Shown here: in pieces, positions 54,267 to 62,772 of the stretch | Position numbering within the stretch: position 1 is the stretch's first letter | How the letters are laid out: each line of letters starts with the position of its first letter | Source: CAYOYK01 sp964408185 | GTDB taxonomy: Bacteria; Bacillota; Clostridia; Christensenellales; Aristaeellaceae | Length of the DNA: 64,000 nt | Assembly: GCA_964408185.1 (NCBI GenBank) | Contig: CAYOYK010000002.1 | Coordinates: 74,742 to 138,741, forward strand | Direction of reading: 5' to 3' | Position numbers and translations under genes: made by a program | Notes under the pieces: generated by a model | Databases searched by the model: none | What the model saw: the letters and a program-made list of their open reading frames with translations, nothing else | Told to the model about the DNA's origin: nothing

Positions 54267-55483
54267 CGCAAGGTCTCTCCTTCTGGTTCAATCGTTCCGG
54301 CTCCGTTGCAGCGCGGACAGGGCGCGGTCATCCTCTCGCGCAGGCTCGCGCCGGTGCGCTTGCGCGTGAGCTCCATGAGGCCCAGCGAGGTAAAGCCGTG
54401 TACGACCGTCTTGACGCGGTCGCTTTCAAGCGCGGCCGTGAGCGCCTCGGCGACGGCGGCGCGCTGCCGATCGTTCGGCATGTCCATAAAGTCGACCACC
54501 ACCACGCCGCCGATGGCGCGAAGCCTCAGCTGACGCGCAAGCTCGTCGCATACGCTCAGGTTCTGCCGCAGCGCAAAATCCCCGCCGCCCTGCGTGTTGG
54601 CGGCGGAGTTTACATCGATCGCCGTCAGCGCTTCGCACTCGTCAAACACAAGCGTCGCCCCGCCGGGCAGCGCGACCTTGCGGGAGAGCGCCTGCTTTAC
54701 CGCCTCACGCACGCGCGGGCGCGCAAGCTCCGCCGCGACCTCGCTCTCCGTGCGCTGCTCCCAGCGAACGCGCTCACTGATTCCCTCGCGCGGCGGAAGG
54801 TTGGTGAGGACGCGCAGCGCCATGCGCGGCGACAGGTCGCGCAGCGCATCGCCCAGCGTATCGCCCTGACGGTAAAGCGTCGCGGGCGCGCGGCGATACG
54901 GGGCGACCTCGGCGGCTTGATGGTAGGCCGCTTGCAGCGCTTGCAGCTCGTCCGTCAGTTCGTCGTGAGTCGCGCTGAGCGCCGCCTGACGCATGACCAG
55001 CCCGAATTCCCCGTTGGACAGCGCGTTCCCGATCAGGAGCAGCCGCTCGCGCTCCGATGCGTCCGTGACGCGTTTAGAGCAGCCTATGTGCGTATTCCTA
55101 GGCAGGAAGAGCAGATAGCTGCCCGCCATCGCGATATCCTGCGTGAGCAGCGCGCCCTTCTCGCCATGGGCTTCTTTTTGTATCTGCACAAGCACTTCGG
55201 CTCCGGCACGCATCGAGGCGCTCGCCTGCGGATTGCGCTGCCGGAAGGATTCGCTTTCTTTAAGGGGCAAAAAGCCGTTGCGCTCCTGACCGATCTGCAC
55301 AAAGGCCGCGTCCAGCGCAGGCACGACGCGCTCGATGCGGCCCAGCACCAGCGCGCCCGCATCCCCCGCGCCAACAGGCTGGCGGCTGTACTCCAGCAGG
55401 CGATTGCACTCATCAAGCAGCGCGAGGGTTTGCGTTCCCTCCTGCTCCAAGCAGAGCAGCGCGGCGCTCTGTTGATCAGCCAC
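54263..55483 (-). CDS. rng: ribonuclease E/G family protein
   Basis: Endoribonuclease for rRNA and mRNA processing. Start GTG 55483 with GGAGG at suitable spacing; it overlaps the previous stop. The 406-aa product has the S1-like domain (VLGRIERVVPALDAAFVQIGQ), the RNase H-like catalytic Asp residues in LTAIDVNSAA and GVVVVDFMDM, and the zinc-link CPRCNGAG close to the C-terminus. The small dimerisation domain that follows this motif in E. coli RNase G is lacking, so the protein ends about 80 residues early. Confidence 0.92.
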   Translation of the reverse strand: MADQQSAALLCLEQEGTQTLALLDECNRLLEYSRQPVGAGDAGALVLGRIERVVPALDAAFVQIGQERNGFLPLKESESFRQRNPQASASMRAGAEVLVQIQKEAHGEKGALLTQDIAMAGSYLLFLPRNTHIGCSKRVTDASERERLLLIGNALSNGEFGLVMRQAALSATHDELTDELQALQAAYHQAAEVAPYRRAPATLYRQGDTLGDALRDLSPRMALRVLTNLPPREGISERVRWEQRTESEVAAELARPRVREAVKQALSRKVALPGGATLVFDECEALTAIDVNSAANTQGGGDFALRQNLSVCDELARQLRLRAIGGVVVVDFMDMPNDRQRAAVAEALTAALESDRVKTVVHGFTSLGLMELTRKRTGASLRERMTAPCPRCNGAGTIEPEGETLR

Positions 55484-56159
55484 GGCCGTATTCCTCCAGC
55501 GGCTGCCATCCTCCGTCCGTCGTGCGGCACAGCAGCGCCTCACGGGTGAACAGCGTGGGCTGCGCGCCCAGATTGCCCAGCTCGCACAGGCTTTTCCAAA
55601 GCAGATCAGGCTTTAGCCAGCCGATCGGGCCGTTTTGGGTGCGGTAGCGCAGGGCGGAATCGGCCTCGATGCGGGCCTCGACCAGCATGGGCCGGATGTC
55701 GCACGGGTTGACGCCGCTCTTTGTCTTGCGCTCGGCCACGTAGCTTTCGCATGCCAAAAAGCGTGCGAGAGCATCCGCAGCCGCGGACGGCTGGACTTCG
55801 GCAGGAATCTCAATGCGATAATCCGCGCCGCCCACCAACGCCATCAGCGTGGGAAAGGCGTCGTCCACAAGCCTTGCGGATACCGCGCGCAGGCACGCCG
55901 GCAGCGCCCTGTTGAGCTGAAGCTGAAAATCACCCGACTCCGGCTCGCCCTCCACGGGCACATCCATGGCCTCCCGCAGGCCAACAACCCCCACGGACAG
56001 CGGCGACGCGAACGAAAGCAGCATATGCGGGTTGAAGCCCCGGCTGTAACGCACCGGCAGACCGCTGCGGCGCAAGGCGCGCTGCATGGTGCGCATCAAG
56101 TCCAAATGGCCGATGAAGCGCGCTTCAGCATCCTTTGTAAACGTGACGATCATTCGCAT
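55476..56159 (-). CDS. TIGR03936-type (DUF2344) protein linked to the radical SAM gene
   Basis: 227-aa protein of a family almost always encoded next to, or fused with, the TIGR03960-type radical SAM protein; the function is not established. Start ATG 56159 has GAGGGGG 8 bases upstream. Recognisable blocks are the N-terminal FIGHLDLMRTMQRALRRSG and PVRYSRGFNPHMLLSFA. The gene overlaps both neighbours. In Clostridia this pair commonly precedes rng and ribosomal protein genes. Confidence 0.92.
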   Translation of the reverse strand: MRMIVTFTKDAEARFIGHLDLMRTMQRALRRSGLPVRYSRGFNPHMLLSFASPLSVGVVGLREAMDVPVEGEPESGDFQLQLNRALPACLRAVSARLVDDAFPTLMALVGGADYRIEIPAEVQPSAAADALARFLACESYVAERKTKSGVNPCDIRPMLVEARIEADSALRYRTQNGPIGWLKPDLLWKSLCELGNLGAQPTLFTREALLCRTTDGGWQPLEEYGRG

Positions 56160-57994
56160 TGCGCGCACACCCCCTCGAAGCGCTGCATGCCGCAGCCGTT
56201 GCAGCCTTGGCGGCAATCCCGCGTGGTCTCGGCGCGAAGAGCTTTCTCATATTCGCGGCGCAGGTAGGCCTTTGTGACGCCCGCGTCCACGAAATCCCAT
56301 GGAAGCAGCTCGTCCAGTCCACGCGGCCGATTGGCGTAGAACGCCGGGTCCAGCTTACAATCCGCAAAGGCCTGCATCCACAGATCGTAGCGGAAGCACT
56401 CGCTCCATCCATCCAGCACGCAGCCAAGCTCCCACGCGCGGTAGAGCACATCGCCCAAGCGGCGGTCGCCCACCGCGAAGCACGCCTCCAGATAGCTGGT
56501 GCTTGGGTCGTGCCAGTTGAAGGTCACGCCGCGCACGCCACTGAGCAAATGGCGAAGCTGGGACTGCTTTTCCATTACCGTGGGAATGGCGTCCTGCGCG
56601 CACCATTGAAAGGGCGTAAACGGCTTTGGCACAAACACGGCGGCGCTGCACGTAACGCGCAAGCCCTTGGCCCGCTGGCCCTTTGGCACGGAATAATACG
56701 CGCTTACCGCCAAACGCGCCAGATCGCGGATGCCCTCCAAATCGGCGCATGTCTCCGTGGGCAGGCCCATCATAAAATACAGCTTTACGGCATTCCAGCC
56801 ACCCTCAAACGCGTCGTGAAGCGTCTTGAGGAGATCGGCCTCGGTCACGCCCTTGTTGATCACGTCGCGCAGGCGCTGCGTACCGGCCTCCGGCGCGAAT
56901 GTCAGCGCGGATTTTTTGACTCGCTGGGTTTGCAGAAGCGTATCCTGAATAAAGCTGTCAATGCGCAGCGACGGCAGCGAGATCGACACGCGCTTGCTCT
57001 CCAGCCGCTCCATCAGGCGGCGGGACAGCTCGCTGATGCAGGAATAGTCGCCGCTGGACAGCGACGAGAGCGAAATCTCCTCGTAGCCGGTGCTGTCCAC
57101 CAGATTGTCCGCAAGCTCCAGCAGATGCTCGACGCCGCGCTCCCGGACAGGCCGATACAGCATGCCCGCCTGACAAAAACGGCAGCCGCGCGTACAGCCG
57201 CGCATGATCTCCAGCATAATGCGGTCATGGATGATCTGCATGTACGGAACGGGAAATTTTTCCGGATACGCAGCCGTATCCAGACTGCGCAGCACGCAGC
57301 GGCGCACCGTGGCGGGCGCGGAATCGTCCGTGGGGGTAAAGCTGGCAAGCGTACCGTCGTCGTGATAGGTCACGCGGTAAAGGCTGGGCACGTACACGCC
57401 CTCCAGCCGCGCCAGACGGCGCAGGCATTCCCCCTTGCCAACGCCCTCGCGCTTGCAATCGCGCACCACGTCGCAAAGCTGAACGATGACCTCCTCGCCG
57501 TCGCCGATCATAAACGCGTCGATAAACGGGGCCAGCGGCTCAGGGTTGAAGGCGCAGGAGCCGCCCGCCACCACCAGCGGCCAGTCATTCGTGCGTTCCT
57601 CCGCCCGGACGGGCACGCCGCCCAGCGAGAGCATATCCAAAATGTTGGTATAGCTCATTTCGTATTGCAGGGTAAAGCCGATGATATCAAACCGACTGAT
57701 CGCGGTTTTGCTCTCCAGACTAAACAGGGGGAGCCCTTTCTCCTTAAGGGCGGCCCGCATATCGATCCACGGCATAAAGCAGCGCTCCATCACCGCGTAG
57801 GGAAGGGCGTTTACGATATCGTAGAGAATTTTCATGCCCAAGTTGGACATGGCGACCTCGTACACATCCGGGAAGCAAAAGGCAAAGGTCACATCCGCCT
57901 TTGAAAACGGCTTGACCTCGGTATTCAGCTCGCCGCCTGTATATCGGGCCGGTTTTTCAACGCGTTCAAGAATTTGATCCAGCGGGTTCAGCAT
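56150..57994 (-). CDS. TIGR03960-type B12-binding-like radical SAM protein
   Basis: 614-aa protein with an N-terminal B12-binding-like fold (PDVYEVAMSNLGMKILYDI) and a radical SAM core with the motif MRGCTRGCRFCQAGM (CxxxCxxC). The C-terminus ends in a Cys-rich stretch (CRQGCNGC ... CAQC). The family is widespread in Clostridia and its reaction is unknown; an rRNA or tRNA modification role has been suggested from context. First gene of the nine-gene run, with GGAGG before the start and its own promoter. Confidence 0.93.
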   Translation of the reverse strand: MLNPLDQILERVEKPARYTGGELNTEVKPFSKADVTFAFCFPDVYEVAMSNLGMKILYDIVNALPYAVMERCFMPWIDMRAALKEKGLPLFSLESKTAISRFDIIGFTLQYEMSYTNILDMLSLGGVPVRAEERTNDWPLVVAGGSCAFNPEPLAPFIDAFMIGDGEEVIVQLCDVVRDCKREGVGKGECLRRLARLEGVYVPSLYRVTYHDDGTLASFTPTDDSAPATVRRCVLRSLDTAAYPEKFPVPYMQIIHDRIMLEIMRGCTRGCRFCQAGMLYRPVRERGVEHLLELADNLVDSTGYEEISLSSLSSGDYSCISELSRRLMERLESKRVSISLPSLRIDSFIQDTLLQTQRVKKSALTFAPEAGTQRLRDVINKGVTEADLLKTLHDAFEGGWNAVKLYFMMGLPTETCADLEGIRDLARLAVSAYYSVPKGQRAKGLRVTCSAAVFVPKPFTPFQWCAQDAIPTVMEKQSQLRHLLSGVRGVTFNWHDPSTSYLEACFAVGDRRLGDVLYRAWELGCVLDGWSECFRYDLWMQAFADCKLDPAFYANRPRGLDELLPWDFVDAGVTKAYLRREYEKALRAETTRDCRQGCNGCGMQRFEGVCAQCE

Positions 57995-58021
57995 GTCGCG
58001 CCTCCTTCATGGGTTCTACTC

Positions 58022-58050
58022 AATTTATCATGAAGCGAGGTCATTTTCAA
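58022..58050 (-). promoter_or_regulatory. promoter of the radical SAM-to-methionine gamma-lyase run
   Basis: On the - strand TTGAAA (58050-58045) and TAAATT (58027-58022) are 17 bp apart. It lies about 30 bases before the first gene. Confidence 0.5.
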
Positions 58051-58082
58051 CCTTTTGACAAAATAAACAGGCGCGTCGCCAA

Positions 58083-59114
58083 TCACCCGCGAAGCCATGT
58101 GTACGTACGATAGAGCAGGTTGAGCCAAAAGAAACGCTTTTCCTGAATCCAGCGGTATACCAGCGTATCGGCGAATCCTGCATGCAGCACGGATAGATCC
58201 TGAAAAGCCTCTCGAATGGGAGGCTGCGCCATTTGCGCCAGAAATCTGTCTCGCCGTTCGCGGTAGGGAGCGGGGTTGTGCGCGTGACAGAAGCACAAAC
58301 AAAGGCATTGCCTCATCCCGCTCATGGCGTGGCAGCGCAGCAGCTCCTCCGCAATGCTCTGCCCCGGCAAGCTCCGGCGCGTCTGCTCGGTATATGCCGC
58401 AAGCATGGTCAGCCTGATCTCCGGTATGCGCGGGTTGAAGCGTATGGAAATAGAACCCTCGTTGCGCCTATAGATGTATGGTTTGGCGTTGAGATATGCC
58501 GCGTGCATGCAGCGGATCAGCGCCTGCTGGTTGAACAGCTGGTCCTGCCCGCTGGGGATGTGTGTAAGGAAGCGCAGGCCGTTTTGCAGCAAAAACGCCC
58601 GCCGATACAGGCAGAAGCTGGTGCTTTGTACGGGCATGTCTCCGCAGGGCAAATCCTCCCGTGGATAGATAATGCGCAGACGCAGGGCTGCCAGCTCATC
58701 CGCGGTCAGTATGCGCGGGGTCACGTTGGGCACAGGCCGTTCAGTGCGGCGATACCACGCAAAGCCAAAGCAGACCAGTTCCAGCTCCGGCGTGGCAGCA
58801 GACAATACGCTTGACACCGCGTTGGAAGCTATCATATCGTCGCCGTCTACAAACCAAATCCATTCGCCGCGCGCCTGCTCCAGCCCCGCGTTGCGTGCAG
58901 CGCCGACTCCGGCGTTTGCCTGATGCAGCACCCGAAAGCGGCTGTCCCGCGCTGCGTATTCATCCGCAATGGCTCCGCAGCTGTCCGGCGAGCCGTCGTC
59001 CACCACCAACACAGAGAAATCATTACCCGGTTGTGCCGCCATGCTATCCAAGCATGCCGGAAGGTACTTCGCCACATTATAGGCCGGAACAATGATCGTT
59101 AATCGTTCGTTCAT
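58083..59114 (-). CDS. glycosyltransferase family 2
   Basis: 343-aa GT-A enzyme. The N-terminal domain begins TIIVPAYNVAKYLPACLDS, with the donor and metal motifs VDDGSPDSCG and the DXD in FVDGDDM. The C-terminal region (about 230-343) is Cys/His-rich and less conserved. Start ATG 59114 overlaps the previous stop. Last of a three-gene coupled set; the acceptor is unknown. Confidence 0.92.
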   Translation of the reverse strand: MNERLTIIVPAYNVAKYLPACLDSMAAQPGNDFSVLVVDDGSPDSCGAIADEYAARDSRFRVLHQANAGVGAARNAGLEQARGEWIWFVDGDDMIASNAVSSVLSAATPELELVCFGFAWYRRTERPVPNVTPRILTADELAALRLRIIYPREDLPCGDMPVQSTSFCLYRRAFLLQNGLRFLTHIPSGQDQLFNQQALIRCMHAAYLNAKPYIYRRNEGSISIRFNPRIPEIRLTMLAAYTEQTRRSLPGQSIAEELLRCHAMSGMRQCLCLCFCHAHNPAPYRERRDRFLAQMAQPPIREAFQDLSVLHAGFADTLVYRWIQEKRFFWLNLLYRTYTWLRG

Positions 59115-60214
59115 GCGTCCTCTTTTCCGCGCGCAGCAGCAACTGCGTCCTGATAGATTTGAGCGTACTCCAGCGCCTCGTGCGCTACGTCAAAGCCTGC
59201 GTTCGCCACCTGATCGGCTGCACGCTCGCGCGCTCCTGCTCGCGCGGCAAGAATCACGCCCGCCCAATGATCGGCGCTATCCGTCAAGGGAAGGTACTGA
59301 ACAAGCCCGGTCGCGTCGGTTTCGCGGGAGAGTGTATCGGCGACCACGCAGGGCAGACCCGTCGCCTGCGCCTCGATGACCACATTGCCAAAGCCCTCGA
59401 ACAGCGAGGGAAACACAAACACGTCCATTGCCTGCATCAGCTCGTTCACATCCGGACGAGAGCCGAGAAAAACCATGCCTTCCGACACGCCAAGCTGCTT
59501 GGAGCGCGCCCGAACGGCCTCGATGTCCTCGCCGTCGCCAATCAACACCAAGCGAGCGTTCGGGGCGCGCTTGCGGACGGCGGCAAATACTTCTAATAAA
59601 AAGGGGTGATTCTTTTGCTTGACAAAACGCCCTACATGCCCAAGCGTAAGGCAATCGCCGAGGTCCAGCTCCTCGCGCTTGCGCGCGCGGGTCTCCTGCG
59701 AGAAGGCAAACCGCGTTGTGTCGATGGTGTTTTTAAGCACGCGAAACTCCGCGCGCGGACCGAACATCCATTGTCCGGCCTGCCGGGAGCAGGCAAAGCG
59801 GTGCGTGGCATAGCGCCGCAGCATGGGGCGCAGCAAATAGTGGAGCCACGGCAGCTCCGCCATGTTGTTGTCCGAGTGCGCGATGCGTACGCGAGCGCCG
59901 CCCAGCTTGGCAGCCAGCAGCACAACCCCCCCGGCCGCGTGCGCCGTGTGCAGATGCACTGCGTCAAAGCCTTGCTCGCGCACAAGATCCCGGATGGCGC
60001 GGATGTACCGCAATGGCCCGGTCTGCATTTTCTCCACATGGAAGATGCGCCCGCCCAGCGCCTCAACCTCCGGGTCGTACTCGCAGCGCTTGCGTGTATG
60101 CACCAAAAAATCAAATTGAATTTGTTCGCGGTCGATAGCGCGGTAGATATTCATGATGGTGGTCTCTTGCCCGGCGCGGTGCAGCTTGCCCACCACCAGA
60201 AGCACGCGGATCAT
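59111..60214 (-). CDS. glycosyltransferase, GT4 family (EpsF-like)
   Basis: 367-aa GT-B enzyme. Start ATG 60214 (MIRVLLVVGKLHRAGQET) follows GGAGGAG. Typical GT4 blocks are VHLHTAHAAGG, LGHVGRFVKQKNHPFLLE, LVLIGDGED and PSLFEGFGNVVIEAQATGLP with the catalytic-region Glu residues. It is related to EpsF-like enzymes in Bacillus exopolysaccharide operons. Both ends overlap neighbouring glycosyltransferase genes in ATGA. Confidence 0.93.
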   Translation of the reverse strand: MIRVLLVVGKLHRAGQETTIMNIYRAIDREQIQFDFLVHTRKRCEYDPEVEALGGRIFHVEKMQTGPLRYIRAIRDLVREQGFDAVHLHTAHAAGGVVLLAAKLGGARVRIAHSDNNMAELPWLHYLLRPMLRRYATHRFACSRQAGQWMFGPRAEFRVLKNTIDTTRFAFSQETRARKREELDLGDCLTLGHVGRFVKQKNHPFLLEVFAAVRKRAPNARLVLIGDGEDIEAVRARSKQLGVSEGMVFLGSRPDVNELMQAMDVFVFPSLFEGFGNVVIEAQATGLPCVVADTLSRETDATGLVQYLPLTDSADHWAGVILAARAGARERAADQVANAGFDVAHEALEYAQIYQDAVAAARGKEDA

Positions 60215-61137
60215 TGGCGCTCCTCCTTCCAATCTGCGGGGGCCGAGCGGTAAGAGCGGTATTTGCGGACAAACCCAGCGGGGCTGTACGCAAAGGCTCG
60301 CACGGCGTTGGCGAGATACGCCCCGCGCTTGCCCGTTTGTTTGAGCACAAACGCGCGGTTGTAGTAATACGCCATGCAGGCGGTACGGTTGCGCCGATAG
60401 TCCGCGCGGTACTTTTCAAACACGGCGGCGTTGGCGGTCAGCGCTTTTTGCGGCGAAGCGGTAATGCGCTCGCCCGTATGCTGCCGGAACAGGAACAGCG
60501 GCTCGTCCACGCCGACGGCCTTGTGCTTTTGGGTAATGGCTAGCCAGCGGTCATAATCCTGACGGGCCTTGAGGCGCTCATCAAAGAGGCCGCAGTCCTC
60601 AAAACAGCTCCGGCGCACGACGGCCTGCGACGTAGTGCCGATGGAATCCCGCGCGAGAAGCTCGTCAAACGTAACGCTGGTATGGAAGCCCCAACGCGCG
60701 TTGGAATAATCGCTCCGTCGCGTCTCGTCGTACACATCGTCGCAATCCACCGCGTAACCCCGGCAGTAGACGAGCCCAACCGCCGGATCGGCAAAGCAAG
60801 GCACCTGACGCGCCAGCTTGGCGGGCAGCCACACGTCGTCGTCGTCCAGAAAGGCGATCAGCTCGCCCTTGGCCTCGCGGATGCCGCGATTGCGCGCGGT
60901 CGGCGCACCGGAATTGCGCTCCAGCTGGATCAGCCTTGCCTGCGGATACGCCGCCATGCCCTCCGCCGCCAAACGCGCGTCGTCGCTGTCGGGCGGGTTG
61001 TCGCTGACGACGATCAGCTCAATGGGCGCGTAGGTCTGCGCCAGCACGCTATCCACGGCTTGCCTGAGCATGGAAAACGGTCTGCGATATGTGGGAATCA
61101 CCACGCTGACCAGCGGCTGATATGCGGCGTCGGGCAT
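60211..61137 (-). CDS. glycosyltransferase family 2
   Basis: 308-aa GT-A enzyme starting MPDAAYQPLVSVVIPTYRRP after AAGGGGGG; a longer frame to 61218 includes the promoter and is not used. Donor-binding motifs are VVSDNPPDSDD and the DXD-type FLDDDDVWLP. The acceptor-side block ends near RLKARQDYDRWL. First gene of the second three-glycosyltransferase set, with an extended -10 promoter upstream. Confidence 0.92.
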   Translation of the reverse strand: MPDAAYQPLVSVVIPTYRRPFSMLRQAVDSVLAQTYAPIELIVVSDNPPDSDDARLAAEGMAAYPQARLIQLERNSGAPTARNRGIREAKGELIAFLDDDDVWLPAKLARQVPCFADPAVGLVYCRGYAVDCDDVYDETRRSDYSNARWGFHTSVTFDELLARDSIGTTSQAVVRRSCFEDCGLFDERLKARQDYDRWLAITQKHKAVGVDEPLFLFRQHTGERITASPQKALTANAAVFEKYRADYRRNRTACMAYYYNRAFVLKQTGKRGAYLANAVRAFAYSPAGFVRKYRSYRSAPADWKEERQ

Positions 61138-61171
61138 GGATAAGCCCCCCTTGATTCGATTGGTTTCCTCC

Positions 61172-61177
61172 ATTGTA
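61172..61177 (-). promoter_or_regulatory. -10 of the glycosyltransferase set
   Basis: On the - strand TACAAT is preceded by TG (extended -10); no good -35 is seen. It lies about 35 bases before the first glycosyltransferase start. Confidence 0.5.
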
Positions 61178-61258
61178 ACACAGAAATGGTAAAAAAGCAT
61201 CAACCGACACGCTTTCAAAAAAATCGACAGAAAAATATCATTTTAGGCGGATAAGTAC

Positions 61259-61287
61259 GTGCAATTCTTCTCCTTCTATGCTACAAT
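61259..61287 (+). promoter_or_regulatory. promoter of the NuoE/NuoF-type operon
   Basis: TACAAT at 61282-61287 has TG before it (61279-61280); the -35 (GTGCAA, 17 bp upstream) is poor. It is divergent from the glycosyltransferase promoter. Confidence 0.55.
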
Positions 61288-61349
61288 AAATTGCTATGTT
61301 TGCGAGATGCAAGCATCATGATCGTAAGTTGAGGAGGTCATAGGCTGTC

Positions 61350-61820
61350 ATGTCCGATCAAAAGGTCAAGTACGAAAAGCTGCAGGAAGCCATCGAAGCG
61401 CACCGCAATGAAAAGGGTGCCTTGATGCCTATTTTGCAGGCGGCTCAGGAAATCTTCGATTGCGTGCCGCTGGACGTTCAGCAGATCATCGCGGATCAGC
61501 TGGGCACAACGCTGAGCGAGGTCTACGGCGTTGCGACGTTCTACAGCCAGTTCTCGTTGCAGCCCAAGGGACAAAACGTGGTGAGCGTGTGCCTTGGCAC
61601 GGCTTGCTATGTGAAGGGCTCGCAAAAGGTGCTGGAAAAAGTATGCTCCGAGCTGGGCATGGAAGTGGGCCAAACCTCCAAGGATGGCCTGTTCACCGTG
61701 CAGGCCACCCGCTGCTTGGGCGCGTGCGGCCTTGCCCCCGTTATGATGATCAACGACGAGGTGTACGGCCGTCTTGTGCCTGAGGATGTACCCGGCATAC
61801 TGACCAAGTACAAGGCGTAA
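61350..61820 (+). CDS. NuoE/HydC-type [2Fe-2S] subunit of an NAD-linked hydrogenase or dehydrogenase
   Basis: 156-aa thioredoxin-like [2Fe-2S] protein. Cluster ligands are Cys81, Cys86 (CLGTACYVKG), Cys122 and Cys126 (RCLGACGLAP). It corresponds to the small electron-transfer subunit of Hnd/HydABC-type NAD(P)-coupled [FeFe]-hydrogenases or of complex I. GAGGAGG lies 11 bases before the start. Followed by a HATPase gene, a ferredoxin and a NuoF-type gene, the usual order in bifurcating hydrogenase operons of Clostridia. Confidence 0.93.
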   Translation: MSDQKVKYEKLQEAIEAHRNEKGALMPILQAAQEIFDCVPLDVQQIIADQLGTTLSEVYGVATFYSQFSLQPKGQNVVSVCLGTACYVKGSQKVLEKVCSELGMEVGQTSKDGLFTVQATRCLGACGLAPVMMINDEVYGRLVPEDVPGILTKYKA

Positions 61821-61823
61821 CCC

Positions 61824-62393
61824 ATGCGGGATCTATCCATGCATGTTCTGGATATCGCGCAGAACAGCATCAAAGCGCGCGCGACGCATGTGAGCATCGA
61901 TTTCACCATCGACGCGCAGGGCTGGATGACGCTGACCGTCCGTGACGACGGCTGCGGCATGGATGCGGAGTTTCTGCGCAGGGTGCAGGATCCGTTTACC
62001 ACCACCCGCACCACGCGTAAGGTTGGGCTTGGCATCCCGATGATCCAGCAGAGCGCCGCCATGACGGGCGGGACGCTGCGCATCGAAAGCGCGCCGGGCA
62101 ACGGCACAACGCTTGTGGCCACCTTCGACCTGTGCCATGTGGATTGCCCGCCGATGGGCGAAATGTGCGATACGCTGCTCACGCTGGTGATGCTCAACCC
62201 GGACGCGCCGGAGTTCCTGTTTACGGCGTCGGAGGGCGACCGAAGCGCGCTGTTTGATACCGAACAAATACGCGCCGCCTTGGGGAGCGAAATCCCGCTG
62301 AATCAACCCGATATCATTGAATGGATGAAAGCGTCCATACAAGAAGAATTCAAACCCATTTTGGAGGTGCAAACTCGTGAAATCCATCGCTGA
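61824..62393 (+). CDS. HATPase-domain (GHKL) protein in the hydrogenase operon
   Basis: 189-aa protein with a GHKL ATP-binding fold: N box DIAQNSIKARA, G1 box VRDDGCGMD, and G2 box KVGLGIPMIQQ. It lacks the His phospho-acceptor, sensor or membrane part of a normal kinase. Such small HATPase genes are commonly found inside NuoE/NuoF hydrogenase operons of Clostridia; the role (regulation or assembly) is unknown. It begins 3 bases after the previous stop and overlaps the next gene by 17 bases. Confidence 0.9.
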   Translation: MRDLSMHVLDIAQNSIKARATHVSIDFTIDAQGWMTLTVRDDGCGMDAEFLRRVQDPFTTTRTTRKVGLGIPMIQQSAAMTGGTLRIESAPGNGTTLVATFDLCHVDCPPMGEMCDTLLTLVMLNPDAPEFLFTASEGDRSALFDTEQIRAALGSEIPLNQPDIIEWMKASIQEEFKPILEVQTREIHR

Positions 62394-62748
62394 TCTGGAA
62401 GCCATTCGTCAAAAGACACTAGAGAAGGTCATCATGCGCAAGGAGGGCGACGACGCGATCCGCGTGGTCGTCGGCATGGCCACCTGCGGTATTGCCGCCG
62501 GCGCGCGCCCCGTGATGCTCGCCTTTATGGACGAGCTCAAAAAGCGCAACCTGAACAACGTTACCGTTTCGCAAACCGGCTGCATTGGTATGTGCCGCTT
62601 GGAGCCCATGGTGGACGTGCTGATCCCCGGCAAGGAAAAGGTCACCTACGTCAACCTCAAGGCGGACATGGTGCCGCGCATCGTGACCGAGCACATCGTC
62701 AACGGCCGTCCGGTTGAAGAATACACCATCGGCGCCGCCGACAAATAA
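62377..62748 (+). CDS. (2Fe-2S) ferredoxin-domain protein of the hydrogenase operon
   Basis: 123-aa thioredoxin-like ferredoxin. Start GTG 62377 follows TTGGAGG. The conserved MATCGIAAGARPVM block contains Cys37, and the distal pair Cys69/Cys73 is in TGCIGMCRLEP. Only three of the four usual [2Fe-2S] cysteines are in these positions, so the cluster may use another residue or be modified. Found in the same order in other hydrogenase operons. Confidence 0.9.
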   Translation: MKSIADLEAIRQKTLEKVIMRKEGDDAIRVVVGMATCGIAAGARPVMLAFMDELKKRNLNNVTVSQTGCIGMCRLEPMVDVLIPGKEKVTYVNLKADMVPRIVTEHIVNGRPVEEYTIGAADK

Positions 62749-62772
62749 AACGCAGTTGAAGGAGGAATCACC

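Noticed and set aside
56159..57904. 581-codon + strand frame opposite the radical SAM gene
   Set aside because: Same reason: composition typical of reverse-strand shadow and no promoter or ribosome-binding site.
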